The notes: generated by a model from the letters alone, not told the origin. 15,601 bases of DNA from Ruminococcus sp. CAG:254 (GCA_000433635.1 HF997854.1:1-15601); one strand, 5' to 3'; shown: positions 7,998 to 15,521, numbered from the stretch's first letter. Program-made: numbers and translations.

Positions 7998-9968
7998 TTA
8001 TCTAACATATGGAAGATTCTTAACATCTTCGCTGCCCAAAATAAACTTCATCAAAACAGATGTATCCTTATCATCGATTGTTTCTGTTCCATCTTCCTGA
8101 TTACAGTTTGCATTTGCAACTGCAACTGGTGTCAAGGTAATCAGCTGTGCCAGATACTTATTCAAATGGATTGCATCCAGCAGGTCTACCTTTCCATCCA
8201 AGTTGACATCCCCAACATTTTTACCCGGCAGAACGCTTGCGGAAGTTGTTGTGGTGGTTTCTTCGGTTGTAGTTTCTTCGGAAACTGTTGTTGTTTCTTC
8301 TGTAACTGTCGTTTCTTCGGTTGTTGTAGTCGTGGTTTCTTCCGGTGTGGTAGTTGTTTCTTCTGTTGTTGTGGTGGTGGTTTCTTCCGGTGTGGTAGTC
8401 GTTTCTTCTGGTGTCGTTGTGATTTCTTCGGTTGTGGTGGTAGTTTCTTCCGTTGTAGTCGTTGTTTCTGTGGTAGTGGTTGTGGTTTCTGTTGTGGTAG
8501 TAGTGGTAACTTCGCCGCCGTTTGCAACTGCTACTTCATCCGGATATACAGTTACTTCGTCGCCAATCTGTGCAACAACACTGCCGGTCTGATACTTGTC
8601 ATATAAACCTGCTGCTGCTGCAACTAAGCCGACCTGATAGTCAATTGCAACTTCGTTGGAAGTGGCATCTGTTGCATTGTCTTTATAGGTCGTAAAGTCC
8701 GTGCTGGTCGGGCCGCCAACCAATGCACCATACAATACGTGTCCATTGCTGGAGGAATACTTTCCATCCCAAGAGTTCCATTCATGCCAGTCATCGCTTA
8801 CTTTCAAATTGGATGCTGCACGGTGGTGCGGAGAGGTTGCAGAAACATCATTATAGCCAACAACCAGACAAACATTTGCATTGTTGTCACCTAAAATATA
8901 GTTCATCTGCTTTTTTGCCCATTCGGTATAGTCTACGCCAGACTGTTCATATTTGGAAGTGACCAACGCACAGTACTGCATCAAAACATCATATCTTGCA
9001 CTGCCCCAGCTGTTCATGACATAGAACTGATTCTGGTTTGCGTTGACTTTCTGTCCGATGTAGTTGGTTGCAAAGCTCCAGTTTCCAGTGATTTCAGCGT
9101 TGATGATGGCTGCACCCAACTGAGAATTTGCATAGCAGTAATCCTGTGTCCAGTCGTTTTTAACTTGTGTATACTTGCTGTTTTCGGTCAAGTATGATTC
9201 TTCGCCAGTTGCCAGATACAGCCAGCCTGCTGCCCAGGAAATATCATCCTGCACGTCCTTTGCAGCTCCACCATAAGTATTCTGGTCATAAGTAATCGTA
9301 CGGTATTTATCAGCAAAGTTATACAAGGCAACCGCATACTTCAAATCTTCTTCGTTGCCAAAGTTCAAATAGCTCTGTGCCAGAGAAGCGGCATACTGTG
9401 CGGCAATATCACTTGCACCGTTGGTGGTCGAGTAAGTTTCACTGCTGCCGTGATCCCACATTGCTTCCGGTGCAAACCACTTTCCATGGTCAGAACCATC
9501 ATCGCCAACTTCATAGATGAACGATGTTACAGTGTCACCAGATAGCGTTGTGCATCTCTTAAAGAATTCGTTGAATTCATCGCTGATCACCTTGAAGTGT
9601 GCAGTCGTTCCGGTCTTCTGGAACTGGTCTTTGTATTCATAATATGCCCAGCCCAAGGTAGAAGCGGTAAATCCGGCAGTCTGTCCGCATTTAATTGCAT
9701 CGCCGGCATCGTGGAAGCCGCCCAATGCGACATCTCCGGTATGGCAATTATCTCTCCAAGAGAATGCAGAAGTTTCCCCTACCTTGTCCCCGCACATATT
9801 TGCATCATAGAAATACAGCGAATATTGCAGCAGTTTTGCATAGTTGTCCAGTTCCAAATCTGCTGCATTGGCAGAATAAGAACGCACGCCGACTGCGGTT
9901 GCACTCACTGCCATCACCGCTGCGGCAATTCCGGCAAATATCCGGTTTTTCTTTCCCTGTTTCTTCAT
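7998..9968 (-). CDS. Cellulosomal GH9 enzyme with dockerin, no CBM
   Basis: This secreted 656-residue GH9 glycoside hydrolase probably acts on cellulose or related beta-glucans. It has a signal peptide (1 to about 35, ANA-A), a catalytic domain (about 40-462), a short spacer, a Thr/Glu/Pro linker (about 487-577) and a dockerin (about 584-646). GH9 marks are GGFHDAGD with Asp87 and Asp90, PHHRAA near 380-385, and NEVAIDY with the likely acid Glu439. There is no CBM3 or Ig-like module, unlike the neighbouring GH9. The first dockerin loop is canonical (Asp586, Asn588, Asp590, Asp594, Asp597 by pattern GDVNLDGKVDLLD). The second carries extra residues (NCNQEDGTETIDDKD), so calcium binding there may be altered. 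The ATG at 9968 has an AGAAGGGA ribosome site and starts a proper signal peptide. The gene is transcribed away from hydG. Confidence 0.95.
   Translation of the reverse strand: MKKQGKKNRIFAGIAAAVMAVSATAVGVRSYSANAADLELDNYAKLLQYSLYFYDANMCGDKVGETSAFSWRDNCHTGDVALGGFHDAGDAIKCGQTAGFTASTLGWAYYEYKDQFQKTGTTAHFKVISDEFNEFFKRCTTLSGDTVTSFIYEVGDDGSDHGKWFAPEAMWDHGSSETYSTTNGASDIAAQYAASLAQSYLNFGNEEDLKYAVALYNFADKYRTITYDQNTYGGAAKDVQDDISWAAGWLYLATGEESYLTENSKYTQVKNDWTQDYCYANSQLGAAIINAEITGNWSFATNYIGQKVNANQNQFYVMNSWGSARYDVLMQYCALVTSKYEQSGVDYTEWAKKQMNYILGDNNANVCLVVGYNDVSATSPHHRAASNLKVSDDWHEWNSWDGKYSSSNGHVLYGALVGGPTSTDFTTYKDNATDATSNEVAIDYQVGLVAAAAGLYDKYQTGSVVAQIGDEVTVYPDEVAVANGGEVTTTTTTETTTTTTETTTTTEETTTTTEEITTTPEETTTTPEETTTTTTEETTTTPEETTTTTTEETTVTEETTTVSEETTTEETTTTTSASVLPGKNVGDVNLDGKVDLLDAIHLNKYLAQLITLTPVAVANANCNQEDGTETIDDKDTSVLMKFILGSEDVKNLPYVR
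8241..8507 (-). repeat. Tandem Thr-Glu linker repeat of the GH9-dockerin enzyme
   Basis: This stretch encodes about residues 488-576, repeated units of TTTTEE and TTTPEE. The DNA is visibly tandem in character: on the plus strand TTTCTTC alternates with GTTGTAGTTG-like blocks, which makes length variation by slippage likely. The Glu pairs make it a strongly acidic linker, unlike the other linkers here. It is not a CRISPR array, because the units are short, irregular and in frame. Confidence 0.87.
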
Positions 9969-10020
9969 GTTTGTTCCATCCCTTCTGTTTTTCACATCGA
10001 ATATGAATGATATTACTATA

Positions 10021-10049
10021 AGGATACCATAATTTATACAAAATGTCAA
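10021..10049 (-). promoter_or_regulatory. Promoter of the GH9-dockerin gene
   Basis: On the minus strand TTGACA (10044-10049) is followed by a 17-bp spacer and TATCCT (10021-10026). The -35 box is perfect and the -10 box weak, which suits an activated or moderately expressed promoter. The inverted repeat GTGA-ATCA-TCAC (10051-10062) sits immediately upstream of the -35 box. Confidence 0.65.
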
Positions 10050-10133
10050 GGTGAATCATCACAAAAGTTGTATATCTTTTTATGCAAACTTGGATTTTAA
10101 TTTCCATTTATTAGCAATTGCGAATTCGATTCA
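10050..10133. promoter_or_regulatory. Divergent control region between GH9 and hydG
   Basis: This stretch separates the -35 boxes of the divergent GH9-dockerin and hydG promoters. It holds several short dyads that could be operator sites: GTGAATCATCAC (10051-10062), TGGA/TCCA around a T/A core (10091-10106), GCAATTGC (10114-10121) and CGAATTCG (10121-10128), the last two sharing one base. No regulator gene lies nearby and I cannot name a binding protein. Small dyads also occur by chance in AT-rich DNA. Confidence 0.35.
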
Positions 10134-10162
10134 TTGACAAAGCATCTGCTGCATGGTATAAT
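10134..10162 (+). promoter_or_regulatory. Consensus sigma-A promoter of hydG
   Basis: TTGACA (10134-10139) and TATAAT (10157-10162) are separated by 17 bp, a perfect match to the consensus. Transcription should start near 10169. The leader of about 50 bases opens with a small hairpin (CAGCC 10172-10176 with GGCTG 10183-10187). This is the only strong promoter visible ahead of the hydG, GH8 and hydF genes. Confidence 0.9.
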
Positions 10163-10218
10163 AACATCAGACAGCCGCTTTTGGCTGCACTTTATGGAAA
10201 AAAGGTGACGAGAGAACG

Positions 10219-11637
10219 ATGTATCTTCCAAACTCCACAAAAGCAGCAGAATTTCTCTGCCATGAAGAAGTGATGCAGACGCTTGCTTATGCACAGGAAA
10301 ACAAAAACAATCTTCCACTGATTCAGGAAATCTTATCCAAAGCCCGCTTACAAAAAGGGTTGACTCATCGGGAAGCCTCTGTTTTGCTTGCCTGTCCATC
10401 GGAAACCGTCTGGGAAGAACTCTACCAATTAGCAGAAGCCATTAAACTGGACTACTATGGCAAGCGAATCGTATTATTTGCTCCGCTTTATCTTTCCAAC
10501 TACTGCGTGAACAGCTGTGTTTACTGCCCGTATCATGCGAAAAACAAGCATATCTGCCGAAAAAAGCTGACACAAGAGGAAATCAAACGAGAAGTCATTG
10601 CGTTGCAAGATATGGGACACAAACGGCTGGCTCTGGAGGCTGGAGAAGACCCCCTGCACAACCCCATTGAATACATTCTGGAATCCATTGACACGGTTTA
10701 CCACATTCAGCACAAAAACGGAGCAATTCGCCGGGTCAATGTGAATATCGCTGCAACTACAATCCAAAATTATCGAAAATTGCATGATGCTGGCATTGGA
10801 ACGTATATCCTGTTCCAAGAAACCTACCACAAAGAACAATACGAAAAACTGCATCCGGCAGGGCCAAAACACAACTACGATTACCACACCGAAGCCATGG
10901 ACAGAGCCATGCAGGGTGGAATCGATGATGTTGGGCTGGGCGTTCTGTTCGGGCTGCAAACATATCCGTATGAACTTGCTGGCTTGCTGATGCATGCAGA
11001 ACATCTGGAGGCAACTTATGGCGTAGGTCCGCACACCATCAGTGTTCCCCGTATCAAGCACGCAGATGATATTGACCCGAATGCGTTCGATAACAGCATT
11101 GACGATGAAACCTTTGCAAAAATCTGCACCGTTATTCGGATTGCTGTTCCATATACGGGCATGATTATGTCAACCAGAGAGGGAAAAGCCGTTCGGGAAC
11201 GGGCGTTGCAGCTGGGGATTTCACAAGTGAGCGGTGCATCCTGTACCAGTGTTGGCGGATACGATACGCCAGAACCAGAATCCGAAAATTCTGCTCAATT
11301 CGATGTCAGCGACCGCCGCACCTTGGATGAAGTTGTCCGCTGGCTGATGGAATTGGGATACATCCCCAGCTTTTGCACCGCCTGCTATCGGGCTGGCAGA
11401 ACCGGCGACCGGTTCATGTCCCTCTGCAAGAGCGGTCAGATTCAAAACTGCTGTCACCCGAATGCCCTCATGACATTAAACGAATATTTGGAGGATTATG
11501 CAAAACCGGAAACTCGTGCCATCGGAAAAGCCCTGATTCAAAAGGAACTGTTGAACATTCCAAACGAAAAAGTACGGGCAATTGCAGCCGAACACATTGC
11601 AGAAATGGCTGCTGGAAAACGAGATTTCCGTTTCTAA
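10219..11637 (+). CDS. hydG: [FeFe]-hydrogenase H-cluster maturase HydG (radical SAM tyrosine lyase)
   Basis: HydG is a cytoplasmic radical-SAM enzyme that cleaves tyrosine and generates the CO and CN ligands of the H-cluster iron of [FeFe]-hydrogenase. The 472-residue length is typical. The radical-SAM cluster motif CxxxCxxC is at Cys96, Cys100 and Cys103. The C-terminal CX2CX22C motif that binds the auxiliary Fe-S cluster of HydG, and separates it from ThiH, is intact at Cys386, Cys389 and Cys412, within FCTACYRAGRTGDRFM and CCHPNA. The start ATG has only a modest ribosome site (GGTGACGAGAG), but the N-terminal sequence matches the family. It is the first gene behind a consensus promoter and is followed 33 bp later by a GH8-dockerin gene and then by hydF. 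HydE and the hydrogenase itself are not in the window. Confidence 0.96.
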   Translation: MYLPNSTKAAEFLCHEEVMQTLAYAQENKNNLPLIQEILSKARLQKGLTHREASVLLACPSETVWEELYQLAEAIKLDYYGKRIVLFAPLYLSNYCVNSCVYCPYHAKNKHICRKKLTQEEIKREVIALQDMGHKRLALEAGEDPLHNPIEYILESIDTVYHIQHKNGAIRRVNVNIAATTIQNYRKLHDAGIGTYILFQETYHKEQYEKLHPAGPKHNYDYHTEAMDRAMQGGIDDVGLGVLFGLQTYPYELAGLLMHAEHLEATYGVGPHTISVPRIKHADDIDPNAFDNSIDDETFAKICTVIRIAVPYTGMIMSTREGKAVRERALQLGISQVSGASCTSVGGYDTPEPESENSAQFDVSDRRTLDEVVRWLMELGYIPSFCTACYRAGRTGDRFMSLCKSGQIQNCCHPNALMTLNEYLEDYAKPETRAIGKALIQKELLNIPNEKVRAIAAEHIAEMAAGKRDFRF

Positions 11638-11670
11638 TTCTACTGCACCTCAAAGACAAGGAGATGCACC

Positions 11671-13116
11671 ATGAACACTGCAAAAAAATGGATCGCCGCT
11701 TTTTCGGCAGGATTATTTTCCCTTTCCGCCTGTCCGCTGCTCACTTCCGTGCAGGCTGCTAACGCTGACCGGAAACAAGTCTTACAAGACACTTATCAAC
11801 AATGGAAGAAATCTTATGTGACCGAGGACACTTATATTTCCTCTGGCAAACCACAGTATTATGTTTCCTATGAAGAAAATCGCTATGCTGGAGATGGTGT
11901 TTCTGTTCCAGTCACTGTTTCTGAAGCACACGGCTACGGCATGCTGATTACGGTTTGCATGGCGGACTATGATGCACAGGCAAAAGATACATTCGATGGA
12001 ATGTACCGCTATTATCGGGCACATCTCAGCGATATTGGTGAAAATTTGATGTCCTGGCAGCAATGCGACAATGGTTCTTCTCTGATTGACGGGGCAACCG
12101 ATGGAGCAATGCAAGGCGGAGATGCAGACTCTGCAACAGATGGCGATTTGGATATTGCCTATTCGCTGCTGTTAGCCGACCAGCGTTGGGGCTCTAGCGA
12201 GGAAACCCCTTATCGGGAAACGGCTCTTGCCATGATTCAAGATATTATGGACTATGAAGTCAATCAAGAGGACTGGCTGTTACAGCTGGGCGACTGGGTG
12301 CATGAATGTGACCAGAGCGATTCTTATTATTTCGCAACCCGTTCTTCTGACTTTATTCTGCAATATTTTCCAGTTTTTGAAGCGATTACCGGCGATAAAC
12401 GCTGGGGAAAATTATATGATGGAACGTGTGCAGTGATAGAAAGCATCACCGCTGAACAATCTACGGGACTGCTGCCGGATTTCATCGTAAAAAATGCAGC
12501 GGGGAAATTTGTTCCAGCTCCGGAAAACTTCTTGGAAGATGTCACTGATGGCACATATGCCTATAACAGCTGCCGGACACCGTGGCGGTTGGGAATGGAT
12601 TTGCTCTACCCTTCCGAAAAGGGTGCAAATGATACCGTAAAAACAGTCATTCACAAGCTGAACAGCTGGATTCAGACGGAAACCGATGGTGACCCGGAGA
12701 ATATCGTTGCTGGCTATGAACTGGATGGCACGCCGACACAGGATTATGACGACCTCTGTTTCACTGCTCCATTCTTGGTAGCTGCTGCCTGCGAAGATTC
12801 TGCATCTTCTTGGGAACAGGCATTATGGGACACGCTTGCCGACTATGGCACAGATGTTTATTTCGGTGACACCATCCGCATACTGTGCATGATTTCTGTA
12901 ACAGGAAACTGGCTCATTCCAGAAACTACAACAGATTCCACAAAGGGCGATTTGGACGGAGATGGAACTGCCACGGTTTCAGATTTGGTTCTGCTGAATC
13001 GGTATTTGCTGCGGTTGGAATCGCTCACCACAGAACAGGGCAATCGTGCCGACTGGAACGATGACCAACAAATCACCGTTGTAGATGCCATGCTGATGCG
13101 ACGTTCATTATTATAA
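11671..13116 (+). CDS. Secreted GH8 endoglucanase/lichenase with dockerin
   Basis: This 481-residue secreted enzyme has a signal peptide (1 to about 29-32), a GH8 catalytic domain (about 33-415), a very short PETTTDST linker and a dockerin (426-481). The predicted catalytic acid is Glu85 in SEAHGYGM, and the GH8 signature ATDGDLDIA (155-163) is present. The residue equivalent to the CelA base Asp278 is Asn299 (YAYNSCRTPWR). This resembles the GH8 subgroup containing lichenases and chitosanases, in which a Glu a little upstream acts as base; Glu289 is a candidate. Activity may thus favour mixed-linkage beta-glucan, which is an inference. Dockerin loops are Asp427, Asp429, Asp431, Thr435, Asp438 and Asp461, Asn463, Asp465, Thr469, Asp472, with Gln replacing Gly at 466. 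The AAGGAG ribosome site is strong. It lies 33 bp after hydG and 12 bp before hydF. Confidence 0.94.
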   Translation: MNTAKKWIAAFSAGLFSLSACPLLTSVQAANADRKQVLQDTYQQWKKSYVTEDTYISSGKPQYYVSYEENRYAGDGVSVPVTVSEAHGYGMLITVCMADYDAQAKDTFDGMYRYYRAHLSDIGENLMSWQQCDNGSSLIDGATDGAMQGGDADSATDGDLDIAYSLLLADQRWGSSEETPYRETALAMIQDIMDYEVNQEDWLLQLGDWVHECDQSDSYYFATRSSDFILQYFPVFEAITGDKRWGKLYDGTCAVIESITAEQSTGLLPDFIVKNAAGKFVPAPENFLEDVTDGTYAYNSCRTPWRLGMDLLYPSEKGANDTVKTVIHKLNSWIQTETDGDPENIVAGYELDGTPTQDYDDLCFTAPFLVAAACEDSASSWEQALWDTLADYGTDVYFGDTIRILCMISVTGNWLIPETTTDSTKGDLDGDGTATVSDLVLLNRYLLRLESLTTEQGNRADWNDDQQITVVDAMLMRRSLL

Positions 13117-13128
13117 GGAGGATGCTTC

Positions 13129-14343
13129 ATGGAAGCAGGTTTACAGCAAACACCCAGTGCTGACCGCATTCACATTGCCTTTTTCGGCAGAAGAAATGCT
13201 GGAAAATCCAGCTTAGTGAATGCTATTACCAATCAAACCATGTCGATTGTGTCAGAAATTCAAGGAACAACGACTGACCCCGTTCGCAAGGCAATGGAAC
13301 TGCTCCCGCTGGGGGCTGTCGTCATCATTGACACGCCGGGGCTAGATGACGAAGGAACATTGGGCAGCCTGCGGATGCAAAAGACGAAGGAAATTTTGCA
13401 CCGCACGGATTTGGCTGTCATTGTCATCAACAGCACCATTGGAAAGACAGAACTGGAAACAAAATTGGAAGCAGATTTGCAGCAACAGCAGATTCCCTTT
13501 TTGGAGGTCTACAATCAATGCGACCTGCACATGCCAGAACAGTTGCCAGATAGAGCAATTGCAGTCAGTGCAAAAACTGGATTCCACATTTCGGAACTCA
13601 AAGAAAAAATGGCTGTCTGCTATCAGAAACAAGCACCAAAAGCAAACCGTTCCCTGCTGGGAAATTTTGTCCAGCAGGATGACATCATTTTATTGGTCAC
13701 ACCGATTGATGAATCCGCTCCAAAGGGACGGATGATTCTGCCGCAGGTGCAGGCGATTCGCTCTATTTTAGATGAAGAAGCCATTTGTTTGGTTGTTCAG
13801 CCACAACAGTTGCAGCGAACGCTTTTGCTATTAAAACAGCCGCCGAAATTGGTTGTGACAGACAGCCAGGCATTTCAACAGGTCAACCAGATTGTTCCGC
13901 CGGAAATCGCCCTGACTTCATTTTCTATCTTATATGCACATTATCACGATGTACTGCAAAAGGCAGTGACTGCCGCCGCTACGCTGGAATATTTGCAGAA
14001 CCACGACCAAATTTTGATTTCTGAAGGCTGCACGCATCACCGACAGTGCAACGACATCGGAACGGTCAAGCTGCCGAACTGGATACAAACATACACAGGA
14101 AAAACGCTGGATTTCACATGGACTTCTGGGAATGCGTTTCCGGATGATTTAACCCCGTATCGGCTGATTGTTCACTGCGGCGGATGTATGTTGCAGCCAC
14201 GTGTGATTCAATATCGAAAAGAGTTGGCGGCGAAAGCTGGCGTTCCGTTCACCAACTATGGAACATTGATTGCCTATGTACATGGGATTTTGCGGCGAAG
14301 TGTTTCGATTTTTCCGGAATTGCAAGATTTTTTGCAAAAGTGA
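13129..14343 (+). CDS. hydF: [FeFe]-hydrogenase maturation GTPase/scaffold HydF
   Basis: HydF is the cytoplasmic GTPase and Fe-S scaffold on which the diiron part of the H-cluster is assembled before transfer to the hydrogenase. The 404-residue protein has an N-terminal GTPase domain (about 12-170): P-loop GRRNAGKSS at 20-28, switch TTTDPV near 47-52, and DTPG at 68-71. The G4 motif reads NQCD (129-132) rather than NKxD. The C-terminal cluster-binding residues follow the CxH...HCxxC pattern at Cys301, His303, His349, Cys350 and Cys353. The ATG follows a strong AAGGAGG site that overlaps the GH8 stop region. Only 12 bp separate it from the GH8 gene, so expression is probably coupled to it. No terminator follows before the next promoter. 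Confidence 0.96.
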   Translation: MEAGLQQTPSADRIHIAFFGRRNAGKSSLVNAITNQTMSIVSEIQGTTTDPVRKAMELLPLGAVVIIDTPGLDDEGTLGSLRMQKTKEILHRTDLAVIVINSTIGKTELETKLEADLQQQQIPFLEVYNQCDLHMPEQLPDRAIAVSAKTGFHISELKEKMAVCYQKQAPKANRSLLGNFVQQDDIILLVTPIDESAPKGRMILPQVQAIRSILDEEAICLVVQPQQLQRTLLLLKQPPKLVVTDSQAFQQVNQIVPPEIALTSFSILYAHYHDVLQKAVTAAATLEYLQNHDQILISEGCTHHRQCNDIGTVKLPNWIQTYTGKTLDFTWTSGNAFPDDLTPYRLIVHCGGCMLQPRVIQYRKELAAKAGVPFTNYGTLIAYVHGILRRSVSIFPELQDFLQK

Positions 14344-14351
14344 AAAATAGG

Positions 14352-14380
14352 TTGACATTTTTCTGTGAATATGGTATAAT
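14352..14380 (+). promoter_or_regulatory. Consensus sigma-A promoter of the YbjN-like pair
   Basis: TTGACA (14352-14357), a 17-bp spacer and TATAAT (14375-14380) form a perfect consensus. It begins only 8 bp after the hydF stop. The predicted start is near 14387, giving a leader of about 65 bases that carries an extra ribosome-site-like AAGGAG at 14391-14396 besides the one used by the first gene. Confidence 0.9.
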
Positions 14381-14452
14381 ATGCACAAACAAGGAGAATT
14401 TAACTTGTTGGATGGTATTTTAACCTATTTTTACTTAAAAGGAGAGTCTATT

Positions 14453-14923
14453 ATGGCAAGAAAATTTTCTTTAGAAATTGCAAATGCGATTGAAAACTTC
14501 CTGAGCAAAGATGACTGGCATTATCAACCATGCAATGACAATGGTGTAATCCGTATGGGCATTACACTGAACTGCAAATTCAAACGAGCAGACATTTATA
14601 TTGGTATTGATGATGATGCTTTTCGTATTCTTACCGTTTTTCCAATGACAGTAGACGAAGATGTTCGAAAGGACATGGCAGAATTTTTAACCAGAGCCAA
14701 CTATGGCTTAAGACCTTGTAATTTTGAAATGGATTTTGATGATGGTGAAATTCGCTGCAAGTCGTTCCATAACTGTGCAGATACTATTCCAACTGACCAG
14801 CAAATTCAAGATGCCCTTTACTATAACATTAAAATAATTGAACGATATGGTAACGGGATTGCAAAAATAATGTTTGGTATTGGAACACCAACAGAAGTCC
14901 TTAAGGAATGCGAAAATTCATAA
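14453..14923 (+). CDS. YbjN domain-like protein, copy 1
   Basis: This 156-residue soluble protein has no signal peptide or membrane segment. It resembles the YbjN domain family, small alpha/beta proteins structurally related to type III secretion chaperones. Their molecular role is poorly known. Typical-looking segments are AEFLTRANY (about 81-89), FEMDFDDGEIR (about 95-105) and YGNGIAK near the C-terminus. It matches the next gene at 74 of 156 positions by my ungapped hand alignment (about 47%), and both begin at the same point. That, with the AAAAGGAGAG ribosome site, fixes the ATG at 14453 over an in-frame TTG further upstream. The strong promoter argues for good expression. Read-through from hydF is also possible because no terminator intervenes. 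I do not assign a function. Confidence 0.72.
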   Translation: MARKFSLEIANAIENFLSKDDWHYQPCNDNGVIRMGITLNCKFKRADIYIGIDDDAFRILTVFPMTVDEDVRKDMAEFLTRANYGLRPCNFEMDFDDGEIRCKSFHNCADTIPTDQQIQDALYYNIKIIERYGNGIAKIMFGIGTPTEVLKECENS

Positions 14924-14950
14924 AGTTACAATAAAAAGGAGCATACGCCA

Positions 14951-15433
14951 ATGGCAAAAAATTATTCACCGGAAATCGCAAAAGCAGTAGAGGAATTTTT
15001 CACAAAAGAGGAATTGAACTATATCCCTTGCAATGAAAATGGTGTCATTCGCAGCGGAATGATGCTTTCTTCTCAGATTCACAGAGTCGATATTTATATG
15101 GACATCCGGAAAAACGGTTACAGCATGATTTCTGTTTTTCCGCTGCATGCAGAAGAAAAAGCTCGTCCGGCAATTGCTGAATTTCTGACACGGGCAAACT
15201 ATGAAATCAACCTCGGCTGTTTTGATATGGACTTTGAAGACGGAGAAATCCGCTATAAGATGGCACAGTTCTGCGGTGCAACCGTTCCGACTTATGAGCA
15301 GATTCAGAAGATTTTTTATGTTGCAATTACAACCATTAACCACTATGGAAATGGCATTGCAAAAACACTGCTGAGCCTTGGAACACCAAAAGAAAATTTA
15401 GCAGAATGCCATCAAGAACCGAAAAAACAGTAA
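14951..15433 (+). CDS. YbjN domain-like protein, copy 2 (tandem paralogue)
   Basis: This 160-residue protein is a paralogue of the preceding gene, 27 bp downstream with its own AAAAAGGAG ribosome site. It keeps the conserved AEFLTRANY, FDMDFEDGEIR, GNGIAK and GTP segments and the N-terminal PCNxNGVIR segment. It differs mostly in the middle (about 46-60) and in a Lys/Gln-rich tail. The two genes look like an old tandem duplication and are probably co-transcribed up to the terminator at 15454-15497. Predicted location is cytoplasmic. A dimer or heterodimer would be in keeping with chaperone-like folds, but that is only a guess. Confidence 0.72.
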   Translation: MAKNYSPEIAKAVEEFFTKEELNYIPCNENGVIRSGMMLSSQIHRVDIYMDIRKNGYSMISVFPLHAEEKARPAIAEFLTRANYEINLGCFDMDFEDGEIRYKMAQFCGATVPTYEQIQKIFYVAITTINHYGNGIAKTLLSLGTPKENLAECHQEPKKQ

Positions 15434-15453
15434 CATCTTAAAATCAACAAAAT

Positions 15454-15497
15454 AAAAAAATGGCTTGCAGGTTTTTTCATCTGCAAGCCATTTTTTT
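15454..15497 (+). terminator. Strong terminator of the YbjN-like operon
   Basis: A perfect 17-bp stem pairs 15454-15470 with 15481-15497 (core TGGCTTGCAG/CTGCAAGCCA) around a 10-base loop. An A-run precedes it and a seven-T run ends it, so it could work on both strands. It probably ends the transcripts from both the hydG and YbjN promoters. Confidence 0.93.
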
Positions 15498-15521
15498 ATG
15501 GTTTCCGATAACATGACAAAT

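Noticed and set aside
8241..8507. CRISPR-like periodicity
   Set aside because: The repeats are short, irregular, in frame with the coding sequence and without unique spacers. They encode a protein linker.
8166..8606. Cys/Gly/Phe-rich and Val-rich plus-strand frames over the GH9 linker
   Set aside because: These are translations of the complement of the Thr/Glu repeat; the odd composition follows from the low-complexity DNA.
10051..10062. Rex (redox repressor) binding site
   Set aside because: GTGA-ATCA-TCAC resembles Rex half-sites, but the spacing is shorter than the GTGAA-N4-TTCAC form. It is kept only as an unnamed dyad.
14405..14452. Upstream TTG start for the first YbjN-like gene
   Set aside because: It has an AAGGAG at fair spacing, but the paralogue begins at the position matching the ATG at 14453, which has its own good ribosome site.
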